Assembly (NCBI RefSeq): GCF_900107135.1
Contig: NZ_FNOV01000005.1
Location: 78,856 to 142,855 of the forward strand
Direction of reading: 5' to 3'
Length of the DNA: 64,000 bases
From: Hymenobacter psychrophilus
GTDB taxonomy: Bacteria; Bacteroidota; Bacteroidia; Cytophagales; Hymenobacteraceae
How positions within the stretch are numbered: the first letter of the stretch is position 1; every line of letters begins with the position of its first letter. The notes beneath the pieces were generated by a model. That model saw only the letters and a list, made by a program, of their open reading frames with translations, was not told where the DNA came from and made no database searches. The position numbers and the translations under genes were made by a program. This document shows, piece after piece, positions 1-8,161 of the stretch.

Positions 1-109
1 AGGACTTACCTATATTGTCTTTTCCAATCATTCAAAGAACGTGTGCAGACGCCGCGTTTGGCGTGTGCCGTGGACTCTAGCGTAAAGCAGAGTCGTTATG
101 TGTTATCCC
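1..109 (-). promoter_or_regulatory. Putative rRNA operon leader (transcribed leftwards)
   Basis: No ORF here looks real. On the minus strand the stretch lies directly downstream of four tandem promoters and contains, at 24-40, a GTTCTTTGAATGATTGG motif. From memory this resembles the GTTCTTTGA...ATTGG element found just upstream of 16S rRNA genes in Bacteroidota. I infer that a 16S rRNA gene starts just beyond base 1. The rRNA itself is not visible, so this rests on the leader motif and promoter strength alone. Confidence 0.5.
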
Positions 110-159
110 CTTCCGGTCGAAGCGGGCTGCAAAGGTAAGCAGCTTTTCGATGCCTGCAA
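110..159 (-). promoter_or_regulatory. Tandem promoter P1 (TTG-19-TACCTTTG)
   Basis: Reading the minus strand, TTG at 157-159 is followed after 19 bases by TACCTTTG at 130-137, then GCAGCCCGCTTCGACCGGAA. This matches the Bacteroidota housekeeping promoter. It is the copy nearest the putative rRNA leader. Confidence 0.7.
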
Positions 160-225
160 GTAAAAGAAGAAAACTTTTTTCGAGATGCTTTTCGAAGCGT
201 TTCTTTTTTCGTTTGCTGATCTCCC

Positions 226-275
226 CTTCCGGTTGAAGCGGGCTGCAAAGGTAGAACCCTTTTTGCTTTCTGCAA
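226..275 (-). promoter_or_regulatory. Tandem promoter P2 (TTG-19-TACCTTTG)
   Basis: Minus-strand TTG at 273-275 and TACCTTTG at 246-253, again with 19 bases between them, followed by the same initial transcribed block (GCAGCCCGCTTCAACCGGAA). It is an imperfect direct repeat of P1, shifted by 116 bases. Confidence 0.7.
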
Positions 276-364
276 GACAAAAGGAGAAAAAAAATTTCTC
301 CTTTCAGCCTTCCTGCTAGTGTGCGCCGCCTTTTCGGGCGACTTTGCTAGCGAGGGTGAAAGCG

Positions 365-416
365 CTTCCGGTTGAAGCGGGGTGCAAAGGTAGCAAAACC
401 TTTCCGACTTCTGCAA
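365..416 (-). promoter_or_regulatory. Tandem promoter P3 (TTG-21-TACCTTTG)
   Basis: Minus-strand TTG at 414-416 and TACCTTTG at 385-392, spacing 21, followed by GCACCCCGCTTCAACCGGAA. It is the third copy of the repeated promoter unit. Confidence 0.65.
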
Positions 417-476
417 CCTCAGAGGGCAACTTTTTTTTCAAGGGGCTTTTACGGGGGAGCGGCCGTCCCGACCGCG

Positions 477-522
477 TTCCGGTTGGGGATGCAAAAGTGG
501 GGGTTTGTGGCCGGCTGTGCAA
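477..522 (-). promoter_or_regulatory. Degenerate fourth promoter copy P4
   Basis: Minus-strand TTG at 520-522, a CACTTTTG box at 492-499 in place of TACCTTTG, then GCATCCCCAACCGGAA. The -7 box has lost its leading T, so this copy is probably weak or dead. It marks the outer end of the array. Confidence 0.45.
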
Positions 523-653
523 GTAAGCCGCACAATTAATATCTCGATGAGAACGATGTGTTGGTGTCAGCAGGCTGGATAGTAACCAGTTGAGGGGGAT
601 AATTAGTTCAGTGGAATGGGAAGATTTCTTTGCGGCTTGGCCGATTCGAACGC

Positions 654-688
654 AAAAACCCGGATTACTGGTAGTAATCCGGGTTTTT
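654..688 (-). terminator. Terminator of the Fur-STAS-purA operon
   Basis: Perfect inverted repeat of 15 bp (arms 654-668 and 674-688, AAAAACCCGGATTAC) with a 5-base loop. Transcription from purA ends in a T run after the stem. It lies 26 bases beyond the purA stop. Confidence 0.85.
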
Positions 689-713
689 GGGGCAGCTAAT
701 TATGCTTCTTGAT

Positions 714-1985
714 TCAGTTCATATGCAATGTGCTCACCCGGTCGGGGCCAACGCTGACAATGCTGATGGGCACTTCGAGGTGCTGCTCCAGAAACTGCAC
801 GTAGTCTTTTAGCTCTGTTGGTAAAGCCTGAGGGTCGGAGATGGCCTGCAGGTTGGTGCGCCAGCCGGTCATGCTTATATATACAGGGGTCAGCTTTTCC
901 AGGTCGCCGTGGTCGGGCAGATGGTCGGTTTTTTCGCCGTTGGGCAGTTCATAGTGCGTGCAGACCCGGATTTCGTCGAATTCATCGAGCACATCGGCCT
1001 TCATGAGGTGAATTTCGGTAACCCCATTGAGCATGATGCTGTAGCGCAGGGCGGGCAAATCAATCCAGCCGCAGCGGCGCGGGCGGCCGGTGGTGGCGCC
1101 GAACTCGCGGCCAGCCGCCCGAATCTGCTCTCCTACTTCATCGTGCAACTCGGTGGGGAATGGGCCGGCGCCTACGCGGGTGCAGTAGGCTTTGCTGATA
1201 CCGTATACCTTATTGATGTGGCGCGGGGCAATGCCGAGGCCGGTGCAGGCGCCGGCTACGATGGTGCTTGACGAAGTAACGTAGGGGTAAGTGCCAAAAT
1301 CGATATCGAGCATGGAGCCCTGGGCGCCTTCGGCCAAGATGTTCTTCCCCTCGCGCAGCAGGTCGTTGAGCAGGTACTCGGTGTCAGTGAGCTGCAGGGT
1401 GCGCATGAAGTCGACGGCAGAAAAGAAATCGGCCTCGAACTGATCAATGTCGAGGCCGCGGCCATGGAATTCAGCAATGGTGGCGTGCCGGGCGACGGCT
1501 TCGCGGTAACGCTGCTCGAAATCGGGGAGCAGAATATCGCCAACGCGCAGGCCGGTGCGGCCAATTTTATCCTGGTACGTGGGGCCGATGCCTTTGAGCG
1601 TGGAGCCGATTTTGTCGCCACCGCGCGACTCTTCATTAATGCGGTCGAGGGCGCGGTGCGAGGGCAGAATCAGCTGGGCCTTACGCGAGATGTAAAGGTT
1701 ACGGCTGTAATCCACGCCCCGGTCGGTGAGTTTCTGTAGTTCCTGGCGGAACACAACCGGGTCGAGCACTACACCGTTGCCAACGACATTAAGGATGTGG
1801 GGGTGGAAGATACCCGACGGCACCTGGTGCAGCACGTGCTTGATGCCATCGAATGTGAGGGTGTGGCCAGCGTTAGGGCCGCCCTGGAAACGGGCTACTA
1901 CATCGTAGGTGGGGGCGAGCACATCGACAATCTTGCCTTTGCCCTCGTCGCCCCACTGCAATCCTACCAGTACATCAACGGGCAT
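714..1985 (-). CDS. purA: Adenylosuccinate synthetase
   Basis: Couples IMP and aspartate with GTP to form adenylosuccinate, the first committed step to AMP; cytoplasmic. The 423-residue product has the family length. It opens with the P-loop-like WGDEGKGK motif (about residues 10-17), then QGGPNAGHT, and carries the conserved STTGRPRRCGW-type segment near residue 297. Start: the ATG overlaps the stop of the upstream STAS gene (TAATG), so the two are translationally coupled. It is the last gene of a three-gene operon behind a Fur-type regulator and ends at a strong hairpin. Confidence 0.97.
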   Translation of the reverse strand: MPVDVLVGLQWGDEGKGKIVDVLAPTYDVVARFQGGPNAGHTLTFDGIKHVLHQVPSGIFHPHILNVVGNGVVLDPVVFRQELQKLTDRGVDYSRNLYISRKAQLILPSHRALDRINEESRGGDKIGSTLKGIGPTYQDKIGRTGLRVGDILLPDFEQRYREAVARHATIAEFHGRGLDIDQFEADFFSAVDFMRTLQLTDTEYLLNDLLREGKNILAEGAQGSMLDIDFGTYPYVTSSSTIVAGACTGLGIAPRHINKVYGISKAYCTRVGAGPFPTELHDEVGEQIRAAGREFGATTGRPRRCGWIDLPALRYSIMLNGVTEIHLMKADVLDEFDEIRVCTHYELPNGEKTDHLPDHGDLEKLTPVYISMTGWRTNLQAISDPQALPTELKDYVQFLEQHLEVPISIVSVGPDRVSTLHMN

Positions 1986-2329
1986 TACGCGGTTTTTAGG
2001 AGTTGAGCGGCCGCTGCTTCGTCATCGGCCACGGAAAATATAGCGTTCAGCTTGGTCAGAGCCAGCATTTTGCGCGGATGGTCGGCGGGGTTGATAAGCA
2101 CCAGCTCACCGCCGCGACTCCGGAATTTGGTCAGTAGCGAAACCAGTACACCGATGCCGGTGCTGTTGATGTAGCGGATGCCTGACAAATCGACGGCGCA
2201 GTGCAATAACTCTTCGCCGAGGTGCTGATCGACGCTTTGCAGCAGCTGCTGGGTATCGGGGCTGCCGATGAGGTCGCCGGAGAGACGCACGAATAGAATG
2301 CCGTTCTGGACGGCGGAATCAGTTTTCAT
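1985..2329 (-). CDS. STAS-domain anti-sigma factor antagonist (SpoIIAA/RsbV-like)
   Basis: A 114-residue single STAS domain. Such proteins bind anti-sigma or other switch kinases, and phosphorylation of a conserved Ser turns binding off. The usual D-S-S/T-G motif reads N-S-T-G here, with Ser56 kept but the preceding Asp changed to Asn. The start is the ATG at 2329, which overlaps the TGA of the Fur-like gene (ATGA); a longer reading frame upstream lies inside that gene and is not credible. The stop overlaps the purA ATG. No switch kinase or sigma gene is nearby, so the partner is unknown. Confidence 0.85.
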   Translation of the reverse strand: MKTDSAVQNGILFVRLSGDLIGSPDTQQLLQSVDQHLGEELLHCAVDLSGIRYINSTGIGVLVSLLTKFRSRGGELVLINPADHPRKMLALTKLNAIFSVADDEAAAAQLLKTA

Positions 2330-2814
2330 GAGGTTTGGAGGGCGGCGGCCTGGGCGCGGCAGTCGCCGCACACGCCATAAAGGTTCAAAGAGTGGTGCAA
2401 GATATGGAAGTTGAGTAACTCCCCGACCATGGTTTGGATGCCGTGGATGCGCGGGTCGCAGAACTCGACCACTTTGTGGCACTCGGTACAGATGACGTGG
2501 TCGTGCTGGCGGTAGCCATAGCTCTTCTCGTATTGGGCCAGATTGCGCCCGAACTGGTGACGACTCACGAGGCCGTGCTCAACCAGCAAATCGAGCGTGT
2601 TGTACACGGTGGCCCGGCTCACGCGCAGCCCCTGCTCCTTCATGCCGGCGTACAGCTGTTCCACATCGAAGTGACCCGTCCGGGAATAGATTTCCTCCAA
2701 GATGGCATACCGCTCCGACGTTTTGCGCAAGCCTTTATTTTCGAGGTAGGCCGTGAAAATTTTCTTTACTTCCTCGTACTTTTCTTTATCGAGATGCTTC
2801 TCGGAAATTGCCAT
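2326..2814 (-). CDS. Fur-family metalloregulator
   Basis: A 162-residue winged-helix repressor of the Fur/PerR/Zur group. Visible are the DNA-reading helix region (VSRATVYNTLDLL), the metal-binding stretch HDHVICTECHKVVEFCD and two CxxC pairs (CTEC and CGDC) that would hold the structural zinc. Which metal or signal it senses cannot be read from sequence. The start is an ATG at 2814. It is the first gene of the operon Fur-STAS-purA, overlapping the next gene by 4 bases. Upstream on the coding strand is a TATAAT-like run just before the start, but no clear TAnnTTTG box. Confidence 0.93.
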   Translation of the reverse strand: MAISEKHLDKEKYEEVKKIFTAYLENKGLRKTSERYAILEEIYSRTGHFDVEQLYAGMKEQGLRVSRATVYNTLDLLVEHGLVSRHQFGRNLAQYEKSYGYRQHDHVICTECHKVVEFCDPRIHGIQTMVGELLNFHILHHSLNLYGVCGDCRAQAAALQTS

Positions 2815-3011
2815 GTTGAAGGACTTTCTATTATAAGGAGTGAAAACGATAAAAAAATCTGGCCTCCGGCGTGCTTTGCAACAACGTACAACCCGACCTG
2901 CGACGTTTCTCTTATACTGTTTTATACTCTCTGTTTTGCGGAATACCTTTTAGAGCTGTAACAGGGAGTTGTTCACCCACGAGCCTCCCCCCTAGTGTAG
3001 TTCTACGCGGC

Positions 3012-5216
3012 TCAAGAGTCGAATCGGTCCACAGTCATCACACCGTTTACTTTATTCAGGCGCTGGATAAGGCGGTTGAGATGCGCGGTATCGTTGACGA
3101 AAACCATAATCTGGCCCTCAAACACCCCATCATTGGAGTCCATGGTGATGGAGCGCATATTGACCTTAAGGCTGGTGCTGATGATGCGCGTCACGTCGTT
3201 GACGAGGCCCACGCGGTCGGCGCCCTTGATGCGGATGCCGGCCAGAAAGGCCAGCTCCAGCTGCTCGGTCCACTTGGCGCGCACAATGCGGTTGCCGTAG
3301 TTCGACATCATCTGCACCGCTTTGGGGCAGGAGGTGCGGTGAATGTCGATGCCCTCATCGGTTTCGAAGCCGAACACATCGTCGCCGGGGATGGGGTTGC
3401 AACAGGGCGCGATGGTGTAGTTGAACTTGTCGGTCCGCTCACCGATGACGAGCATGTTGGCATTCACGCCGCGCACTTTCTGCACCTCATGGTCGAAAGA
3501 ACGGGGCTCGAGGCGCGAGGGTAGCCGCGGCGACTCGCCGTTCTCAAATACACTCTGCACAATTTCGCGGCCATCGAGCTGGCCAAGGGCAATGCGGTAG
3601 AAGAACTCGGACAGGTTGCTGACGTTGAAATAGGCCAGCAGCCGGTTCAGGTTTTCCGGATTGACCTCGATGCTGAGCAGTTCCATTCGTTTTTCCACCA
3701 GAAAACGACCGTCCTCGGATTTGGCCTTGCGGTCGTCGCGGAGCCAGTCCTTGATGCGGGTGCGGGCCTTGGAGGTGGTCACGTACTGCAGCCATTCTTC
3801 GGTGGGCCGCTGCTTCTGCGAGGTCAGGATTTCGACCTGGTCGCCGTTGTGCAACTGGTAGCTCAGCGGCTGCAGCTTCTGGTTGACCTTGGCCCCGAGG
3901 CACTGCAGGCCAATCTGGGAGTGAATCTCGAACGCAAAGTCGAGGGCCGTGGCCTTGTCGGGTAGGATAATGAGCTTGCCCTTGGGCGTAAAGGCGTACA
4001 CCTCCTTCACGAACAGGTTCTGGCGGAACTCGTCCATGAATTCGAGGGCGCTGGAATTGTTGGTTTCCAGCATCTCGCGCACCTTGTTAATCCAGCTTTC
4101 CAGTGTCGATTCGGGCTGGGGCACGCCGGTATCCTTGTATTTCCAGTGAGCAGCGTAGCCTTTCTCAGCAATGTCGTCCATGCGGCGGCTGCGCACCTGC
4201 ACCTCCACCCACTGCCCGGTGCGCGACATAACGGTAGTGTGCAGGCTCTCGTAGCCGTTGGCCTTGGGCGTGCTCACCCAGTCGCGCAGGCGGTCGGGGT
4301 TAGGCTGGTAGAAGTCGGTGACGATGCTGTACACCTGCCAGCAGGCTGCTTTTTCCTGCTCCGGCGGCACGTCCAGAATGATACGAACAGCAAACAGATC
4401 GTACACCTCATCGAAGGTGATGTTCTGCTTACGCATCTTCTTGAGGATGGAATAGATGCTTTTGGGCCGGCCTTTCACCTCGTACTTAAAGCCCTGAGCA
4501 CTTAGCTCGTCATCAATGGGCTGCACGAACTCCTTGATAAAGCGGTTGCGCGACGTGCGGCTCTGGCGTACCTGAACCACCAACTCTTCATACACCTCCG
4601 TATCAGTATATTTGAGGTAGAGGTCCTCTAGCTCGGTTTTGATAGTGTACAGGCCCAGGCGGTGCGCCAGCGGGGCATAGAGGTAGATGGTTTCCGACGA
4701 GATTTTGAGCTGCTTGTGCCGGGGCATCGACTCCAGCGTGCGCATGTTGTGCAGGCGGTCGGCAAGCTTGATGAGGATTACGCGCACGTCGTCGGAGAGC
4801 GTGAGCAGCATTTTGCGGAAGTTCTCGGCCTGCTCGGAGGTGCCGTAATCGAACACACCCGAAATCTTGGTGAGCCCATCGACAATGCGGGCTACTTTGG
4901 GGCCGAACTCGCGCTCCACATCAGCAACCTCCCAGGGCGTATCCTCCACCACGTCGTGCAGCAGGGCCGCCACAATGCTGGTGGTGCCGAGGCCGATTTC
5001 CTCCACCACAATCTGGGCCACGGCCAGCGGGTGCAGGATGTAGGGCTCGCCCGATTTACGGCGCATCTCCTTGTGCGCTTCCAGGGAAGTATTGAAGGCC
5101 TTCTTGATGAGCTTGGCATCGCCGGGCTTGAGGGCGGGCTTGGCAGTGCGGAGCAGGCGGCGGTACTGGCGCAGGATTTCCTGGCGCTCTACCTCGGGGT
5201 CGATGGCGGTGGACAT
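3012..5216 (-). CDS. rel: Bifunctional (p)ppGpp synthetase/hydrolase (Rel/SpoT)
   Basis: Makes and degrades the stringent-response alarmone (p)ppGpp. In the 734 residues one sees the HD hydrolase domain (HD pair at residues 87-88 within ALLHDVVEDT), the synthetase domain with GYESLHTTV, a TGS domain (VYAFTPKGKLI...), and a C-terminal ACT domain starting near FLAGIRIKGADRVGL. All parts of a full-length long RSH are present, and the hydrolase motif is intact. It is transcribed alone; a TACCTTCG promoter box sits 43 bases upstream of the ATG. Confidence 0.97.
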   Translation of the reverse strand: MSTAIDPEVERQEILRQYRRLLRTAKPALKPGDAKLIKKAFNTSLEAHKEMRRKSGEPYILHPLAVAQIVVEEIGLGTTSIVAALLHDVVEDTPWEVADVEREFGPKVARIVDGLTKISGVFDYGTSEQAENFRKMLLTLSDDVRVILIKLADRLHNMRTLESMPRHKQLKISSETIYLYAPLAHRLGLYTIKTELEDLYLKYTDTEVYEELVVQVRQSRTSRNRFIKEFVQPIDDELSAQGFKYEVKGRPKSIYSILKKMRKQNITFDEVYDLFAVRIILDVPPEQEKAACWQVYSIVTDFYQPNPDRLRDWVSTPKANGYESLHTTVMSRTGQWVEVQVRSRRMDDIAEKGYAAHWKYKDTGVPQPESTLESWINKVREMLETNNSSALEFMDEFRQNLFVKEVYAFTPKGKLIILPDKATALDFAFEIHSQIGLQCLGAKVNQKLQPLSYQLHNGDQVEILTSQKQRPTEEWLQYVTTSKARTRIKDWLRDDRKAKSEDGRFLVEKRMELLSIEVNPENLNRLLAYFNVSNLSEFFYRIALGQLDGREIVQSVFENGESPRLPSRLEPRSFDHEVQKVRGVNANMLVIGERTDKFNYTIAPCCNPIPGDDVFGFETDEGIDIHRTSCPKAVQMMSNYGNRIVRAKWTEQLELAFLAGIRIKGADRVGLVNDVTRIISTSLKVNMRSITMDSNDGVFEGQIMVFVNDTAHLNRLIQRLNKVNGVMTVDRFDS

Positions 5217-5258
5217 GGCGGACGGGCGGCACCCAGCGGTGCCGGAAAAAACGAGTAG

Positions 5259-5266
5259 CGAAGGTA
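5259..5266 (-). promoter_or_regulatory. Promoter -7 box of rel
   Basis: Minus-strand TACCTTCG, a common variant of the Bacteroidota TAnnTTTG box in this window, 43 bases upstream of the rel ATG. Confidence 0.5.
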
Positions 5267-5371
5267 CGAGGCCCCCGGCCGGAAAGTAACAACAACGCGC
5301 CGGACTTGGTGCACGGCGGCCGCCGCGAGCCTACCGTTGGGGCCCAACCGGGCAGGTAGTTACGAAAGACA

Positions 5372-5402
5372 TTGGTTTTGTAAAGGAGCTTGCGTAGTTT
5401 TG
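5372..5402 (+). promoter_or_regulatory. Promoter of tRNA-Leu
   Basis: TTGG at 5372-5375 and TAGTTTTG at 5395-5402 with 19 bases between them, the expected -33/-7 arrangement. Start of transcription would fall about 20 bases before the mature tRNA. Confidence 0.6.
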
Positions 5403-5429
5403 CGCCCCCGAGGCAGTTGGCCTCGTACT

Positions 5430-5511
<82 letters not shown>

Positions 5512-5636
5512 CAAAGTGGATTTCAGTTCGCTGAAATCATGTTTAAACCCTCAACCCACCCGTTGGGGGTTTCTTTTTGGGGGTCGGTTCCCATCCGGCC
5601 CTTTTACCCCAACGTAGCACCTTTAACCGACCAGCA

Positions 5637-6965
5637 GTGGATATCACCCTCGACAAGCAAGACGACCAGCTTCATGCCATCCTGACAGTAAACCTCACGG
5701 AGGCTGACTACGCTACCGCCGTGGAGAGCAAGCTGAAAGAATACAGCAAGAAAGCCCAGATTAAGGGTTTCCGCCCCGGCAAAGTGCCCGTAACGCTGGT
5801 ACGCAAAATGTACGGCAAAGGCATTCTGGTCGACGAAATCAACGAGCTGCTGGGCAAGTCGGTGGATGGCTATATTAAGGAGAACAACCTGCGCATTCTG
5901 GGCGAGCCCCTGCCGGTGGCTTCCGACATCGATTTCGACAACCAGAAGGACTTCGCGTTCCAGTTCGAGCTGGGCCTGCTGCCCGACTTCGAGCTGCCCG
6001 CCGACCAGGCCATTACCGTTGACCGCCACAAGGTAACGCTCGACGAGAACACCAAGAACGAAACCTACGAGCAGCTAGAGCGCCAGTTCGGCGAAACCAC
6101 CGAGCCTGAGGCCGCCGAAGCCGGCGACTACCTGGTAGGCCGCCTGCGCAAGGACGGTGAGGAAGGCGAAGGCCGCCTGCTGATGCTGCCAACCAACAAA
6201 ATGAAGAGCGAGGCGGATAAGTTCATGGGTGCCAAGCCTGAGGACGTTATCACCTTCGACCTCAAAACTGCTTTCGACGGCGACGCGAAGGCCATTGCTA
6301 ACTTCACCGGCATGAGCCGCGAGGAAGCCGAAGCCGTAGAGGGCAACTACACCCTGACCGTGGAGAAAGTGCAGCGCACTGCCGCCGCCGAGTTCAACCA
6401 GGAGCTGTTCGACAAAGTATTCGGCAAAGACATCGTAACGTCGAAGGAAGATTTCGACGCCAAGGTGACCGAAACGGTGATGGAGAACTACGACCGCGAG
6501 TCGGACAACCTGATGAACCGCCAGATTATCGACAAGATGCTGGAGAACGTGAGCATCGAACTGCCGAAGGAGTTCTTCAAGAAGTGGCTGGTGCGCGCCA
6601 ACGAAGGCAAGCTGACGCCCGAGCAGATTGAGGAGCACTACGACGACTACGCCAAGGAGTTGAAGTGGTCGATGATCCGCAACAAGGTGGTGGAAGCCAG
6701 TGAGTTGAAGGTAGAAAACGAGGAAATCGTGGACCGCACGATGCAGAAAATCCTGGGTCAGTTCAACATGGAGATGACGCCCGAGCTCGAAGAGTCGGTG
6801 CGCGGCTTCGCCGACAACTTCCTGCGCCAGGAGAACGGCAAGAACTACGTGCAGGAGTACGAGGCCATTCTGGCAGAGAAAGTGCTGGAAAACCTGCGCG
6901 GCAAAGTTGTTGTTAACGACAACGAGATTACGGCCGAGGACTTCCGCAATCAGAACGCCGGCTAA
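5637..6965 (+). CDS. tig: Trigger factor, ribosome-associated folding chaperone
   Basis: Binds nascent chains at the ribosomal exit. The N-terminal ribosome-binding domain is clear from the signature GFRPGKVP near residue 44. I chose the GTG at 5637 because it gives the MDITLDK start usual in Bacteroidota trigger factors; no in-frame ATG lies near the domain start. The middle PPIase-like domain is diverged, as is common in this phylum, followed by the helical C-terminal arms. Length is 442 residues. It is followed by a terminator, then clpP and clpX, the classical tig-clpP-clpX order. Confidence 0.93.
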   Translation: MDITLDKQDDQLHAILTVNLTEADYATAVESKLKEYSKKAQIKGFRPGKVPVTLVRKMYGKGILVDEINELLGKSVDGYIKENNLRILGEPLPVASDIDFDNQKDFAFQFELGLLPDFELPADQAITVDRHKVTLDENTKNETYEQLERQFGETTEPEAAEAGDYLVGRLRKDGEEGEGRLLMLPTNKMKSEADKFMGAKPEDVITFDLKTAFDGDAKAIANFTGMSREEAEAVEGNYTLTVEKVQRTAAAEFNQELFDKVFGKDIVTSKEDFDAKVTETVMENYDRESDNLMNRQIIDKMLENVSIELPKEFFKKWLVRANEGKLTPEQIEEHYDDYAKELKWSMIRNKVVEASELKVENEEIVDRTMQKILGQFNMEMTPELEESVRGFADNFLRQENGKNYVQEYEAILAEKVLENLRGKVVVNDNEITAEDFRNQNAG

Positions 6966-6997
6966 GCTCTGCCGCTGTTCCGGTTTTCAAAACCAAC

Positions 6998-7029
6998 AAA
7001 AAAGCCCTTACTTGTCGTAGGGGCTTTTT
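6998..7029 (+). terminator. Terminator after tig
   Basis: AAAAAAGCCC pairs with GGGGCTTTTTT around a short loop, with a T run, 33 bases past the tig stop. Confidence 0.8.
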
Positions 7030-7030
7030 T

Positions 7031-7108
7031 TAGTGCTTGGTGTTTCGTTGATAGTGCTTAGCGTTTTTCTTTTTCTACGCACTACTAATGAAGCACCAAG
7101 CACTAAAG
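7031..7108. repeat. Inverted repeat TAGTGCTTGGTG / CACCAAGCACTA
   Basis: TAGTGCTTGGTG at about 7031-7042 is the reverse complement of CACCAAGCACTA near 7096-7107, with further GTGCTTAG / AAGCACTAA echoes between and after. The stretch is low in complexity and resembles the TTAGTGATTAG-type arms of the palindrome at 15.5 kb. No gene lies in it. Confidence 0.6.
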
Positions 7109-7150
7109 CCAAAGCACTAATAACGAAGCTCTAACAACTAAATTTACTCC

Positions 7151-7861
7151 ATGCTGAATAAACAAGAGTTCCGCAAGTTTGCCGTAAAGGGCCAGGGTCT
7201 GAATGGCCTGGGCGTTGATCAGTATTTAAGCCACGTTGAGGGCCAGGTGCGCAACGGCATGATGTTGCCCTCCAACATGACCCGCTCGGTAATTGAAGAG
7301 CGCCCGACCCGCTTCGCCGAAATTGACGTATTCTCCCGCCTCATCATGGACCGGATTGTGTTCCTGGGTACGGCCGTGGACGATTACGTAGCCAACATCC
7401 TGACGGCGCAGATGCTGTTTCTGGAGTCGGTTGACGCCAAGAAGGACATTCTGCTCTACATCAACTCGCCCGGTGGCTCGGTGTATGCCGGCCTGGGTAT
7501 TTATGACACCATGCAGTACGTGAACCCCGACGTGGCCACCATCTGCACCGGTCTGGCGGCCTCGATGGGCGCCGTGCTGCTGGCGGGTGGCGCCAAGGAC
7601 AAGCGTTCGGCCCTGCCCCACGCCCGCGTGATGATTCACCAGCCCTCGGGTGGCGCGCAAGGCCAGTCGTCGGATATCGAAATCACGGCCCGCGAGATTC
7701 TCAAGCTCAAGAAGGAGCTGTACGATATCCTGGCCGAGCACACCGGCAAAACCTACCAGGAAATCCACGACAACTCCGACCGTGACTACTGGATGCGCGC
7801 CGATGAGGCCAAAGAGTATGGCCTGATTGACGAGGTACTCGAAAAGAAGAAAGCCGAGTAA
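7151..7861 (+). CDS. clpP: ATP-dependent Clp protease proteolytic subunit
   Basis: Serine peptidase that forms the tetradecameric barrel working with ClpX. The catalytic triad is visible as Ser138 (GLAASMGA), His163 (MIHQPSGG) and Asp212 (SDRDYW); the oxyanion-side SPGGSV motif is near 106-111. The 236-residue protein has an N-terminal extension of roughly 25-30 residues compared with E. coli ClpP, as seen in many Bacteroidota. clpX follows 300 bases downstream, behind a palindrome and a terminator, so the two are probably transcribed at least partly separately. Confidence 0.96.
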   Translation: MLNKQEFRKFAVKGQGLNGLGVDQYLSHVEGQVRNGMMLPSNMTRSVIEERPTRFAEIDVFSRLIMDRIVFLGTAVDDYVANILTAQMLFLESVDAKKDILLYINSPGGSVYAGLGIYDTMQYVNPDVATICTGLAASMGAVLLAGGAKDKRSALPHARVMIHQPSGGAQGQSSDIEITAREILKLKKELYDILAEHTGKTYQEIHDNSDRDYWMRADEAKEYGLIDEVLEKKKAE

Positions 7862-7875
7862 GCTGAACCGGTAAT

Positions 7876-7986
7876 GGGTATGTTGAGCGCAGCCGAAGCA
7901 TCTCTACCGTAATGGTAAATTCCGGCGTCAGGGTTAGCATTGCAGTGGAGATGCTTCGACTTCCCTTTGTTGCGCTCAGCATGACC
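7876..7986. repeat. Dispersed palindromic element (clpP-clpX gap)
   Basis: The left part (TTGAGCGCAGCCGAAGCATCTCTAC) and right part (GTGGAGATGCTTCGAC...GCGCTCAGCATGACC) form an imperfect long inverted repeat ending in the GCTCAGCATGAC motif shared with elements at 15.5, 17.1, 26.3, 49.9 and 58.3 kb. Confidence 0.75.
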
Positions 7987-8008
7987 TGTTCTTTAGCAAC
8001 CTGATACC

Positions 8009-8036
8009 AAAAAAGCCCGCACCAGCGGGCTTTTTT
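8009..8036 (+). terminator. Terminator after clpP
   Basis: AAAAAAGCCCGC-ACCA-GCGGGCTTTTTT, a perfect 12-bp stem with a T run; could act in both directions. Confidence 0.8.
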
Positions 8037-8097
8037 GTTTACTTCACGTTCAGCGCCGGCGGCACGTTTTGCCTCCCTATTGGCGTTGGGCTTTTCG

Positions 8098-8105
8098 TAC
8101 CTTTG
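8098..8105 (+). promoter_or_regulatory. Promoter -7 box of clpX
   Basis: TACCTTTG on the plus strand, 56 bases upstream of the clpX ATG, showing that clpX has its own promoter behind the clpP terminator. Confidence 0.55.
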
Positions 8106-8161
8106 AAGCCAGCCAGCTCAACCGGCGGGCTTCCCTCCTATTTCAGCGAGTTCCTTTAGCA

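Noticed and set aside
77..526. Short ORFs in the promoter array
   Set aside because: They are built from the repeated promoter sequence and share no protein features.
2871..3524. Plus-strand open frame antisense to the end of rel
   Set aside because: No domain or signal, and it overlaps the ACT domain of Rel on the other strand.
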